Assembly: GCA_025655455.1 (NCBI GenBank)
Contig: JAHXIV010000037.1
Location: 240,751 to 304,750 of the forward strand
Reading direction: 5' to 3'
DNA: 64,000 bases
DNA from: a gamma proteobacterium symbiont of Taylorina sp.
Lineage (GTDB): Bacteria; Pseudomonadota; Gammaproteobacteria; GRL18
Part shown: piece by piece, positions 18,679 to 27,507 of the stretch
How positions within the stretch are numbered: position 1 is the stretch's first letter
Layout: each line of letters opens with the position of its first letter
Notes under the pieces: generated by a model
What the model was told of the DNA's origin: nothing
What the model saw: only the letters and a program-made list of their open reading frames with translations
The model's database searches: none
Made by a program: the position numbers and the translations under genes

Positions 18679-19548
18679 ATGAATAGAAACAATATATCCA
18701 TAATCATCCCGGCAAAGAATGAAGCTGAGAATTTAGATAAATTATTGCCTAAAATAAAATCCTTGTATCCTGACATAAAAATTAATGTCATCAACGATGG
18801 TTCAACTGATAATACTCAGGATATCTGTAACAAACACCAGGTAAAAACACATAATCACCCATATAGTATGGGAAATGGTGCAGCCATTAAAACAGGAGCC
18901 CGCGAGGTAAAATCAGATATTCTCATTTTTATGGACGCCGATGGACAACATAAAGCGGAAGATATTTCTCATTTATTAAAAAAATTTGATTCTAATTATG
19001 ATATGGTCGTTGGTGCCAGGCATTCATCCAGTCAGGCTAGTTTTTTGAGAAAAATAGGAAATGGTTTTTATAATAAATTAGCCTCTTTTATGACCGGACA
19101 CAAAATTGAGGATTTAACTTCAGGATTTCGTGCTGTAAAACGAGATAAGTTTATCAAGTTTTTATATCTATTACCCAATGGTTTTTCTTATCCCACTACC
19201 AGTACAATGGCATTTTTTCGTTCTGGTTATTCCGTTGCCTATATTCCTATCAAAGCCGGTCAAAGAGAAGGAAAAAGTCATATTAGTCTGGTTAAAGATG
19301 GGCTTAAGTTCTTTACCATTATCCTCAAAATAGGCGCTTTATTCTCTCCAATGCGGTTATTTTTACCCATGAGTTTTGCACTATTCTCTACTGGAATTGC
19401 TTATTACATATATACCTATATTTCTTTTGGCCGCTTTACCAATATGAGTATACTCTTGTTTATCTCTTCTCTTTTTATGTTTATGATGGGGATTATTTCA
19501 GAGCAGATTTCATCTTTACACTATAAGAATATTGACTCCTCTAAATAG
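18679..19548 (+). CDS. GT2 polyprenyl-phosphate glycosyltransferase, GtrB-like
   Basis: A 289-residue family 2 enzyme with ISIIIPAKNEAENLDKLL, INDGSTDNT, YSMGNGAAIKTGA and the Asp86-Asp88 motif in FMDADGQHK. TSGFRAVKRDKF is typical of the DPM1/GtrB branch. Two hydrophobic helices close to the C-terminus (LFLPMSFALFSTGIAYYIY and MSILLFISSLFMFMMGII) anchor it. It probably attaches a sugar to undecaprenyl phosphate for the GT-C enzymes nearby. It is followed 14 bases later by a GT4 gene. Confidence 0.86.
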   Translation: MNRNNISIIIPAKNEAENLDKLLPKIKSLYPDIKINVINDGSTDNTQDICNKHQVKTHNHPYSMGNGAAIKTGAREVKSDILIFMDADGQHKAEDISHLLKKFDSNYDMVVGARHSSSQASFLRKIGNGFYNKLASFMTGHKIEDLTSGFRAVKRDKFIKFLYLLPNGFSYPTTSTMAFFRSGYSVAYIPIKAGQREGKSHISLVKDGLKFFTIILKIGALFSPMRLFLPMSFALFSTGIAYYIYTYISFGRFTNMSILLFISSLFMFMMGIISEQISSLHYKNIDSSK

Positions 19549-19562
19549 CCTAAGAAATATAA

Positions 19563-20777
19563 ATGTCTGGAATGATTTTGAAAAAAAAGACTCTCTTGGT
19601 TTTAGCTTCAACATTTCCCAGGTGGTTAAATGATACAGAACCTCGCTTTGTTTATGATCTTTGCCAAGGGTTAAAAAAAGAATTCAATATTATTGTTTTA
19701 ACCTCACATTCTTCCGGCTCCAAGATTTATGAAGAAATGAATGGCCTGACAGTTTATCGCTATCAATATGCCCCAGCTTATCTTGAAACACTGGTGTATA
19801 ATGGAGGAATAACAAATAATTTAAAACATAATAAATTTAAGTATCTATTACTTCCTACCTTTTTTATCAGTCAGTTGTTTTCTATTGTTAAAATATTAAG
19901 AAAATATCCAATATTTATTATTCATGCACATTGGCTCATACCACAGGGGTTTCTTGCACTTATAGCTATGAAGTTTTTTAAAAAACCTCTAAAATTACTT
20001 TGTACATCCCACGGAGGTGATTTATTTGGCTTAAACGATCCTATGAGTACTAAAATAAAAAAATGGGTTTTAAAAAAATCAGATACAATAACTGTTGTTA
20101 GTTCAGCAATGATGCAGAAAGCAGTAGAGTTAGATCCTGATATAAAAAATAAATTATCAGTTATTCCTATGGGCAGCAATCTAAATGATATATTTAAGCC
20201 TAACCCTAAAATACATAGAGAAAAAAATTTACTATTATTTTCTGGTAGGCTGGTTGAAAAAAAGGGTGTGAACACTCTCATTAATGCCTTGGCTAAAGTC
20301 AGAAAACAGTATCCTGATACAATATTAGCCATTATTGGTGATGGACCAGAAAAAGAAAGCTTATACCTGTTATCAAAGAAGCTCGATATATCCCACTCTA
20401 TTCAATTTACAGGCAGACTTTCACACTCAGAGCTTTCCCTATGGTATGCAAAAGCAACACTGTCTGTATTTCCTTTTCAGCAGGCAAAAAATGGAGATAT
20501 AGAAGGACTGGGTCTTGTTATGATTGAAGCGTTAGGTTGCGGTTGCCCCGTCATCGCAGGAGATGTACCTGCAATTCATGATATCATTAAGCATAATAAA
20601 ACAGGATTGATTGTAGAACAAAAGAATAGTCATTTACTTGCAACAAATATTATTCAATTACTTCTATCACCAGAAAAACGTCAATACTTAGCAGAAAATG
20701 GCAGAAAATATGTGTGCAATCATTTTGGCTGGAAAACTTCAACACAACAATATATTAAAATATTGAATCAGTTATGA
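19563..20777 (+). CDS. GT4 family glycosyltransferase
   Basis: A 404-residue GT-B fold enzyme. The N-terminal half has LLVLASTFPRWLNDTEPRFVYDL and HAHWLIPQGFLAL, and the C-terminal half has LLFSGRLVEKKGVNTLINAL, IIGDGPEKESL, and the acidic EX7E-type motif in DIEGLGLVMIEALGCGCPVI. These features mark a retaining GT4 that transfers a sugar from a nucleotide donor, in the cytoplasm. ATG codons at 19563 and 19572 are both possible. It ends the plus-strand run that begins with the toxin-antitoxin pair. Confidence 0.88.
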   Translation: MSGMILKKKTLLVLASTFPRWLNDTEPRFVYDLCQGLKKEFNIIVLTSHSSGSKIYEEMNGLTVYRYQYAPAYLETLVYNGGITNNLKHNKFKYLLLPTFFISQLFSIVKILRKYPIFIIHAHWLIPQGFLALIAMKFFKKPLKLLCTSHGGDLFGLNDPMSTKIKKWVLKKSDTITVVSSAMMQKAVELDPDIKNKLSVIPMGSNLNDIFKPNPKIHREKNLLLFSGRLVEKKGVNTLINALAKVRKQYPDTILAIIGDGPEKESLYLLSKKLDISHSIQFTGRLSHSELSLWYAKATLSVFPFQQAKNGDIEGLGLVMIEALGCGCPVIAGDVPAIHDIIKHNKTGLIVEQKNSHLLATNIIQLLLSPEKRQYLAENGRKYVCNHFGWKTSTQQYIKILNQL

Positions 20778-20870
20778 TGTATTATAAATTTATTCAGACC
20801 CAGTCTCATCAATTTATCTCTTACCTCAGATACCTGCTTACGAACAAAATTATCAGTTAAATGCTGCTGA

Positions 20871-20963
20871 TCACGAAAAATAAGAGACGTTTGCGTGAGC
20901 CAATACAACAAGGATAATTTCAATAGCACGCAAGCCTTGAATATCAGCACGATATAAATCGTG
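20871..20963 (-). pseudogene. Remnant of an acyltransferase family 3 (OafA-like) N-terminus
   Basis: On the minus strand one frame reads YRADIQGLRAIEIILVVLAH and then ANVSYFS before a TGA at 20873-20871. This is the diagnostic first helix of OafA/YrhL-type membrane acyltransferases (YRxDIxGLRAxxVxxVVxxH). Nothing of the remaining 300-600 residues follows. It is therefore an isolated fragment, suggesting that the island once encoded a glycan O-acyltransferase. The piece is short, so the call rests on the strength of that one motif. Confidence 0.65.
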
Positions 20964-21003
20964 TATTTTTAATGCTCAAAGGCACTCCATTTATGTATGG
21001 ACA

Positions 21004-21075
21004 CTAACTTCCCTCTTTTTCCTCTAAAAATTTAACCCTATCTTCGTTATTGACATGATAGTCAATATATCCATT
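21004..21075 (-). pseudogene. Remnant of a Uma2-family (DUF820) C-terminus
   Basis: A minus-strand frame reads IDYHVNNEDRVKFLEEKEGS before a TAG at 21006-21004. It closely resembles the last residues of the intact Uma2-family protein encoded at 47860-48471 (YYHVSNDDVVKFLEEKE). No further upstream similarity could be read. Together with the acyltransferase fragment next to it, this makes 20778-21280 a scrap region with no intact gene. Confidence 0.6.
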
Positions 21076-21280
21076 GTTTTATTATTCAAATAAAAAATAT
21101 TCCTGATGCTTAATATTGTCGCTGATGATATTGAAGTCAGTTATCTGAATAAAAACTCGCTTTGGTTGTTTGGTTTTTTGTATTGAGCAGTCTCAATGGC
21201 TTATCATATGATATTTTTATCGTGCATGATAAACTGTTGTACATATCAGTCAATGCACTCATCCAGATGGTTCGAGAAGA

Positions 21281-23563
21281 ATGTTTTATATCTACCAAAT
21301 AATTATATTGTTTGTCTTATTACTATTACTTTCTTCTATCATAGGGAAAAAATACTGGAAAATTATTTTTTCAATCGTTGCTTCTACCTTTTTAACATTA
21401 GAAATAGTTGCTATTCATATAACTGGTAACCTAGTTGATTATCGTTTCTTTAATCATATGAACATCAATGCAATTGAGGGTCATGGATTTCAATATGTAA
21501 CCGAATTTATTCTATTTACGATATTTTTTCTTCTAATCATTTTTTTATTCTATTTTGGATCAAAAAGAATAATTAATAAAGATAAATTCTTCACTCCTAT
21601 TGTAATAGTTTCTTTTATTTTTCTCTGTATTCCAAACGGGATTTTAAATGAATTATATGGCATTTACGAAATTTTAAACGCACAAGAGAAAAGCTTCAAA
21701 GAAGCATTGATAGACTTAAAGATTTCTCCAGATGAATATATTAAACCAAACCAGCTTACTGCGACGAAAGGAAAAAATATTATAGTGATATCCATTGAAT
21801 CTTTAGAACAAGGTTTTTTGGGATCAAATTTTGAAAACATTTCGCCCAATATAAAAAGATTATCAAATGAATGGACATATTATAATAAAATGCCTTCTGC
21901 TCCAGGAGGTTACTGGACTATTGCCTCTTTATATAATTATCAAGTAGGCATGCCTGCATTTTTCAAAGGGCAGGGGAACAAAATTTTTCAAGATACAGCA
22001 GATGTGAAATTAACTGGTTTAGGACACATTCTAAAAAAAGCTGGTTACAATAGTAGATATTTAGTTGGTAACAAAGAGTTTGCAGGCTTATCAGATCTTC
22101 TCACTGCTTACGGAATGCCTGTAATTTCAGAAAAAAACAGCATAGGAAAAGAATATCAAAAGGTAAGGTGGGGTTTGAATGATCTGGATCTTTTTAAGGA
22201 AGCCAAATTACAACTTAAAGCCTTAACAGAAGATACTGATAAACCATTTGCTCTTTTTATTTCAACAGTCAATACTCATTCTCCTAATGGTATTTATGAT
22301 AAACGAATGGAGAAATTTATATCGAAGAGAAAAAATAACTTAGAGTTTTCAATTTCATCTATTGATTATTTAGTAAATGATTTTATAAAATTTATTAAAC
22401 ATGAAAATATTTTTAATAATACGGCAATTTTTATTTTCCCCGATCACCTGTTAATGTCTAGTAACTCTCAGGTCATGGAAAAACTTAAGAAAACAAAAAG
22501 ACAACTTTATTTAATAACCAATACCATAGAAAGTGATTTACCTAAAAAGACCACTAATACCATTTATCAGATAGATTTACCGAAAATGATTGTTAGTGGG
22601 GCAAAAATTAATACCAATGCGAAATTTTTAATAGATTTTATAGACAATAATGATGTTATAAATTTCTTAAAAAATAATAAAGTAAAACTTACCACACTTA
22701 ATACAGCTTCTATAATTAAAAGTGATTATTTAAATCTCAATCTGGAAAGTTTGGCTATTAAATTTAATGATAAACTTGCTTTATTAAATTTCAATTTATT
22801 TGAAACATTAGAACAACAAAATATTAATGCCAATTTATATGGAAAAGATAATAGAAGGTTTATCGCACATGCGGGAGGCAGCATAGATAATTATAAATAT
22901 ACTAACTCATTAGAGGCATTAAATTTTAATTATAAAAATGGTTTTCGCTTATTTGAGCTAGATATTATTAAAACATCTGACAATATTTATGTTGCTGCTC
23001 ATGATTGGGATCATTGGTCAAAAATAACCGATTACAGAGGTAGTTTGCCTCCCAGTCAAAAAGTCTTTTTAGAACAAAAAATTTATACGAAATACTCACC
23101 CATGGACATGGGATCTATTAATAGTTGGTTTAGTGAACATTCTGACGCAATATTAGTGACGGACAAAGTAAACACCCCCATCGACTTTTCAAATAAATTT
23201 ATTGATAAAAGTCGATTAATGATGGAACTATTTACATGGGATGCGGTAAAAAAAGGGATTAGTGCAAAAATAAACTCTTCAATGCCGACTTATGGGATTT
23301 TAAGTGCAATAAAGGGTAATAAAATTAACTATTTGATAAATCTGGGCATTAAAGATATTGCAGCTAGTTACCGTATTATCAATACACATAAAGAATTAAT
23401 TAATAACATAGTAAATTCAGGAATTAATATTTTTGCCTTCCATTTAAACACCGATAAAGGCAAAAATGAAACCTATATTGTATGCAATGAACAAGAAGCT
23501 TTTTATGGTATGTATGCTGACCAATGGGATTTTAATGCAACCATAGACTGTTCTAAGCATTAG
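21281..23563 (+). CDS. Membrane LtaS/OpgB-like phosphoglycerol transferase fused to a GDPD domain
   Basis: A 760-residue protein in three parts. Residues 1-125 contain about four hydrophobic helices. Residues 165-450 form an alkaline-phosphatase/sulfatase-like domain with the metal and nucleophile set of LtaS-type enzymes: Glu173 (ISIESL), Thr213 (GYWTIAS), His333 (NTHSPNG) and Asp388-His389 (FPDHLL). Residues 525-755 are a glycerophosphodiester phosphodiesterase domain with His530 (FIAHAGG), Glu559 and Asp561 (FELDI) and His574 (AAHDWDHW). The first domain would move a phosphoglycerol or phosphoethanolamine group from a phospholipid; the second would cleave glycerophosphodiesters. Both face the periplasm if the helices insert normally. 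The combination in one chain is unusual and both active sites look complete. Confidence 0.85.
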   Translation: MFYIYQIIILFVLLLLLSSIIGKKYWKIIFSIVASTFLTLEIVAIHITGNLVDYRFFNHMNINAIEGHGFQYVTEFILFTIFFLLIIFLFYFGSKRIINKDKFFTPIVIVSFIFLCIPNGILNELYGIYEILNAQEKSFKEALIDLKISPDEYIKPNQLTATKGKNIIVISIESLEQGFLGSNFENISPNIKRLSNEWTYYNKMPSAPGGYWTIASLYNYQVGMPAFFKGQGNKIFQDTADVKLTGLGHILKKAGYNSRYLVGNKEFAGLSDLLTAYGMPVISEKNSIGKEYQKVRWGLNDLDLFKEAKLQLKALTEDTDKPFALFISTVNTHSPNGIYDKRMEKFISKRKNNLEFSISSIDYLVNDFIKFIKHENIFNNTAIFIFPDHLLMSSNSQVMEKLKKTKRQLYLITNTIESDLPKKTTNTIYQIDLPKMIVSGAKINTNAKFLIDFIDNNDVINFLKNNKVKLTTLNTASIIKSDYLNLNLESLAIKFNDKLALLNFNLFETLEQQNINANLYGKDNRRFIAHAGGSIDNYKYTNSLEALNFNYKNGFRLFELDIIKTSDNIYVAAHDWDHWSKITDYRGSLPPSQKVFLEQKIYTKYSPMDMGSINSWFSEHSDAILVTDKVNTPIDFSNKFIDKSRLMMELFTWDAVKKGISAKINSSMPTYGILSAIKGNKINYLINLGIKDIAASYRIINTHKELINNIVNSGINIFAFHLNTDKGKNETYIVCNEQEAFYGMYADQWDFNATIDCSKH

Positions 23564-23602
23564 TAATGAGGTTCAGCCAACTACCAATGATTATGCTGAC
23601 TT

Positions 23603-24610
23603 ATGAATAAATTTAATGTTTGGTTACCAGCCATAAAAGCCGGTAGTGGAGCAGATGTATATACCATTCGTTTAAGAGATGCCCTTAGACAAAAGGGATT
23701 CAATGCAAATATCACATGGTTTAATCATTTTTCTGAATTATTTCCATTTTCACACAAAGGAAAAGTTCCGAGTAATACACATATAATTATAGCCAATAGC
23801 TGGAATTCTTTTGTATTTAAACATCCATCCATACCATTGATTACTATTGCCCACCATTGTGTTTTTGATAAGGACTTTGAAAAATATAAAACTATTCCAC
23901 AAAAAATATATCACAATAATGTAATCTATTATTATGAAAAATGGTCACTAGAAAAAAGTGATGCAGTCATAGCTGTCAGCCAATATACTGCAGATTCTTA
24001 TAATAATATTTTTTCTATAAAGGATGTTAATATTATCCACAACTGGATTGATAGCAGCCAATTTAAACCAAATAACTACAAAAAAAATAATAAGAAATTT
24101 CGCTTACTTTTCATTGGCAATTGGAGCAAAAGAAAAGGATCCGATCTCCTTCCTGCCATTATGGAACAACTAGGCAATCATTATGAGTTAATTTGTACAT
24201 CAGGTATGCGAGAAAGAAAATCACATAAATCATTACACTCGAATATTAATATTATCGGTCATCTACCTGCCCAGCAATCACTAATAGAATTATACCAATC
24301 TGCAGATCTATTACTATTCCCAAGCAGACTTGAAGGTTTTGGTTATTCTCCATTAGAAGCTCATGCTTGTGGTATACCTGTTGTGGCAAGCGATTCATCA
24401 GCCATACCTGAAGTTGTTCATGATGGGAAAACTGGTCTATTATGTCCAGTAGATAATATAGATAGCTTTGTAAAAGCAATAAAATTTTTAAAAAACAATC
24501 TTGAAGTTCATCATAATATGAGCTTGACAGCACGAAAAAGAGCTGTTGAACTATTTTCTGAAGAGATAATTATTAGCAAATATATTAAGCTGTTAAAGTC
24601 TATAATATAA
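23603..24610 (+). CDS. GT4 family glycosyltransferase
   Basis: A 335-residue GT-B enzyme. FNVWLPAIKAGSGADVYTIR starts the acceptor domain. The donor domain has FRLLFIGNWSKRKGSDLLPA, NINIIGHLPAQQSLIELY, and the acidic motif in FPSRLEGFGYSPLEAHACGIPVVAS. Retaining sugar transfer from a nucleotide donor is expected. It lies 39 bases after the sulfatase-GDPD gene on the same strand and may act on the same glycan. Its last 18 bases overlap the end of the convergent GT2 gene at 24593. Confidence 0.88.
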   Translation: MNKFNVWLPAIKAGSGADVYTIRLRDALRQKGFNANITWFNHFSELFPFSHKGKVPSNTHIIIANSWNSFVFKHPSIPLITIAHHCVFDKDFEKYKTIPQKIYHNNVIYYYEKWSLEKSDAVIAVSQYTADSYNNIFSIKDVNIIHNWIDSSQFKPNNYKKNNKKFRLLFIGNWSKRKGSDLLPAIMEQLGNHYELICTSGMRERKSHKSLHSNINIIGHLPAQQSLIELYQSADLLLFPSRLEGFGYSPLEAHACGIPVVASDSSAIPEVVHDGKTGLLCPVDNIDSFVKAIKFLKNNLEVHHNMSLTARKRAVELFSEEIIISKYIKLLKSII

Positions 24611-25405
24611 TTTTAAAAAAAATTTAAGCTTTCGATAAGGCAAATACATTAGCCAATAACATAAATACATCAATTCCATTACATAAGATTGGCTGTTTTT
24701 TTCATGAATCTTTTTTTCCTCTGCAAATCTTTTTGATAATGAAAGACAATCTATTTGTGAACTAACACCTGTTTCTCTCATCACAGATAAAATAATGGGG
24801 CAATATTTCCACTTGATTTTATTATGAAATGCCCGAAGAAAAAAATCATAATCCATTGCAATTTTAAATTTCTCATCGAAATTTCCAATTTTGTTAAATA
24901 GTTTACGACTGCAAATAGATCCCTGATGAAAAACTCCTGTTTTAAAATTCATCCAGAAGTTAAATCTTCTAGGTTTTCTTCGTCTTAATTCTTTTCCAAA
25001 TTGAATATCAGTCAATAAAATATCTGTATCATCATCTATATATTTCACAGCTTTTTGTAAAACATCATCTGAATAAAAATAATCATCAGCATGAAGAAAA
25101 ATTAAAAAGTCCCCGCAAGAATTTAAAACCCCCTTATTCATTGCATCAGAGATACCATTATCAGGTTCTGAAATAATACAATTAATTTGATCTTCATATA
25201 GATTAATAATATTTAGAGTATTATCGATTGAATTTCCATCTATGATAATATATTCAATATATCTATAAGTCTGAGAAAGAACACTCAAAACCGTCTGTTC
25301 TATATGTTTTTCTCCATTATAAACAACGGTTATAACAGTAAGTAGCGGATAATTTTTATCAATATTTTGAGAACAAATCATATTATTTGTATCAATGGAA
25401 GGCAT
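24593..25405 (-). CDS. GT2 family glycosyltransferase
   Basis: A 270-residue inverting-type GT2 enzyme of the WcaA/SpsA group. TVITVVYNGEKHIEQTVLSV, IIIDGNSIDNTL, SEPDNGISDAMNKG and LHADDYFYSDD are the strand, donor and DxD-type motifs. FHQGSICSRKLFNKIG is a common later block in this family. It is the last of three adjacent GT2 genes on the minus strand, three bases after the previous one. It probably adds one sugar in a repeat unit assembled on the cytoplasmic face. Confidence 0.88.
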   Translation of the reverse strand: MPSIDTNNMICSQNIDKNYPLLTVITVVYNGEKHIEQTVLSVLSQTYRYIEYIIIDGNSIDNTLNIINLYEDQINCIISEPDNGISDAMNKGVLNSCGDFLIFLHADDYFYSDDVLQKAVKYIDDDTDILLTDIQFGKELRRRKPRRFNFWMNFKTGVFHQGSICSRKLFNKIGNFDEKFKIAMDYDFFLRAFHNKIKWKYCPIILSVMRETGVSSQIDCLSLSKRFAEEKKIHEKNSQSYVMELMYLCYWLMYLPYRKLKFFLKLYYRL

Positions 25406-25408
25406 TTT

Positions 25409-26437
25409 TTATTCATTTTTTAGATTAAAATATTTTTTAATCACTATTTTCCTCACAAAAGTTCTGGTCAGACTAATAGGATAAAAAATAAAGTGAAAAA
25501 AGATAGATTCACTCACTTCAGCATAATTTAATAATGCTGGCAATGTTCTATAATTTACCAAAAGTTGAGACATTTCGTTCAGTGTCATTGATTTTACTTT
25601 GGGTTTAAAATACTGAAGACTCATCATATCCCCCATTTTTTTTGCCTGTGCATAAGAAGATAAATATAAATTATTGAGTGAAAAGTGTAATGTGTTATAG
25701 GGTAAACTAGAAGAATTATTAATTAAATCAGCATTTTTTAGTAATACATTTTCAGCTCCCAGATACATTTTATAATAATTATTTGATGCGTTCTCTGTAT
25801 AGTGCCGATAACTACAAACTATCTCATTAAAACTATAGAATTTTTTTTCATATAAAGCGGCGCGCAGCCAAAAATCCCAATCTTCTGAATATTGGATTTT
25901 CTCATCAAAGCACCCAATATCAACTGCAACACTTTTTTTTAAAATTGCAGCATGGATTGTAAATATATTTTTTATAACAAGATGCTGCAAATATTTTATT
26001 TTTATCTGTGTAGGAATTGTTTTTAAAGGAGAATGATTGTCAAATTCATCAATAGTATCATATCCTCCATAAACAATATCAATATTCGGCTTTTGCTCTA
26101 ATAATTGTATAAATTTTTCACACATAAACTGTGAAATAATATCATCCGCATCTAAAAATAAAAGGTATTCTCCTGACGACAAATTAATGCCGTAATTTCT
26201 TGCTGAAGACACCCCCTTATTTACTTGATAATAGTATTTTACACGTTTGTCTTTATTGACATAATCCTTAATAATATTTTTTGAATGGTCATTGGAGCCA
26301 TCATCGATAATAACACATTCCCAATTTAGAAAATTCTGCTTAACAACTGAATCCAAAGTCCGGGCTATATATTTCTCCTGGTTATGACAGGGAATAATAA
26401 TTGATAGTTTTATATCAGAAACTTGTAAATCATTCAT
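25409..26437 (-). CDS. GT2 family glycosyltransferase
   Basis: A 342-residue GT2 enzyme with LSIIIPCHNQEKYIARTLDS, IIDDGSNDHSKN, GVSSARNYGINLSSGEYL and FLDADDIIS, which supplies the metal-binding acidic motif. YSEDWDFWLRAALYEK matches the catalytic-base region. It overlaps the start of its upstream neighbour's stop by four bases (ATGA), a sign of translational coupling. It is likely cytosolic and adds a sugar to a growing oligosaccharide. The linkage cannot be predicted. Confidence 0.88.
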   Translation of the reverse strand: MNDLQVSDIKLSIIIPCHNQEKYIARTLDSVVKQNFLNWECVIIDDGSNDHSKNIIKDYVNKDKRVKYYYQVNKGVSSARNYGINLSSGEYLLFLDADDIISQFMCEKFIQLLEQKPNIDIVYGGYDTIDEFDNHSPLKTIPTQIKIKYLQHLVIKNIFTIHAAILKKSVAVDIGCFDEKIQYSEDWDFWLRAALYEKKFYSFNEIVCSYRHYTENASNNYYKMYLGAENVLLKNADLINNSSSLPYNTLHFSLNNLYLSSYAQAKKMGDMMSLQYFKPKVKSMTLNEMSQLLVNYRTLPALLNYAEVSESIFFHFIFYPISLTRTFVRKIVIKKYFNLKNE

Positions 26438-27399
26438 TTCGGTTTGGTTACGAAGTAATTTTTCAATGCTGAGACAAAAGGTTTTGCTGTTTTTCTATAT
26501 ATCCATATAGATACATAAAGAATAAAATTCCTAAAGCTTAAGTCAAGAATATAATTTCTTATTTGTATTTCACCCCAATGATCCAAACGTTTTTGAGCTA
26601 TTAATTTTTGGTTATTAATCCAACAAGTTACAATATGTTCTATTTCACGTTTAGCGGGATCATCTAGTGATTTAATTCCTTCATATAACCGAAACATACC
26701 TGTTACTTTGTTAGTGACAGAAAAACTTCCAATAGCAGATAATTTTATCCAGAGATCAACATCAAGAACATAGTTAAATTGTTCATCTAAACCACCTGTT
26801 TTTTCAAATGCTTGTTTTGAAAAAAGAGTTGCCGGCTGAGCAATACAGGTATCTATACCCCAATCAGAAAATTCAGCAGAATCACCTATTTTTGGCTTTT
26901 GAGAAAAAAGAAATTTACCATCTTTATTAATAAAATGACATTCTCCAACCCACGCAATAGATAGCTTATTATTTTCTCTCAAACTAATCAAAGAATAAAT
27001 AGAATTTTGAGGAAACATATCATCAGAATTGAGCCAACCAACCACTTCACCTCTGGCCATCTTCATACCTTTATTAATCGCATGAGATTGACCTCTATCT
27101 GCCTCACTTACCCAATAAGTTAACCATTTTTCATATTTTTTAATAATATCAACTGATTGGTCAGAGCTGCCACCATCAATAATAATATATTCAAGGTTAG
27201 GATAGTTTTGTAATAAAACTGAACGAATCGTTTCTTCCAAGAAGTCGCCTTGGTTAAACGAAGGTGTAATAATACTCACTTTTGGCCAATGAAATTCTAA
27301 ATTATTTTTATAAATAGATTTCTTTGTTTCTATTGTCCAAGGCCATCCATGCTTATCTTTTTTAGAAACAGGTAAAACCTGTAATAACGAGCTACACAT
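26434..27399 (-). CDS. GT2 family glycosyltransferase
   Basis: A 321-residue GT2 enzyme. After about 35 variable residues it shows VSIITPSFNQGDFLEETIRS, IIIDGGSSDQSVDII, WVSEADRGQSHAINKGM and GWLNSDDMFPQNS. These are standard GT-A donor-binding elements of the PGL-associated and WcaA-like glycosyltransferases. It heads the three-gene minus-strand set and is coupled to the next gene. A roughly 110-base gap separates it from the GT4 gene at 27508. Confidence 0.88.
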   Translation of the reverse strand: MCSSLLQVLPVSKKDKHGWPWTIETKKSIYKNNLEFHWPKVSIITPSFNQGDFLEETIRSVLLQNYPNLEYIIIDGGSSDQSVDIIKKYEKWLTYWVSEADRGQSHAINKGMKMARGEVVGWLNSDDMFPQNSIYSLISLRENNKLSIAWVGECHFINKDGKFLFSQKPKIGDSAEFSDWGIDTCIAQPATLFSKQAFEKTGGLDEQFNYVLDVDLWIKLSAIGSFSVTNKVTGMFRLYEGIKSLDDPAKREIEHIVTCWINNQKLIAQKRLDHWGEIQIRNYILDLSFRNFILYVSIWIYRKTAKPFVSALKNYFVTKPK

Positions 27400-27507
27400 A
27401 AATATCCAAAGTTAATTCTTTCATCCATTCATGAAAATCATTATAAATACAGTTAATTACGATTACACAGATATGTTTAATCCGGGTCTTGAAAAACTAA
27501 AATCAAG

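Noticed and set aside
20768..20950. 60-codon open frame on the minus strand
   Set aside because: The frame itself has no family match; the meaningful signal there is in another frame, the acyltransferase remnant ending at 20871.
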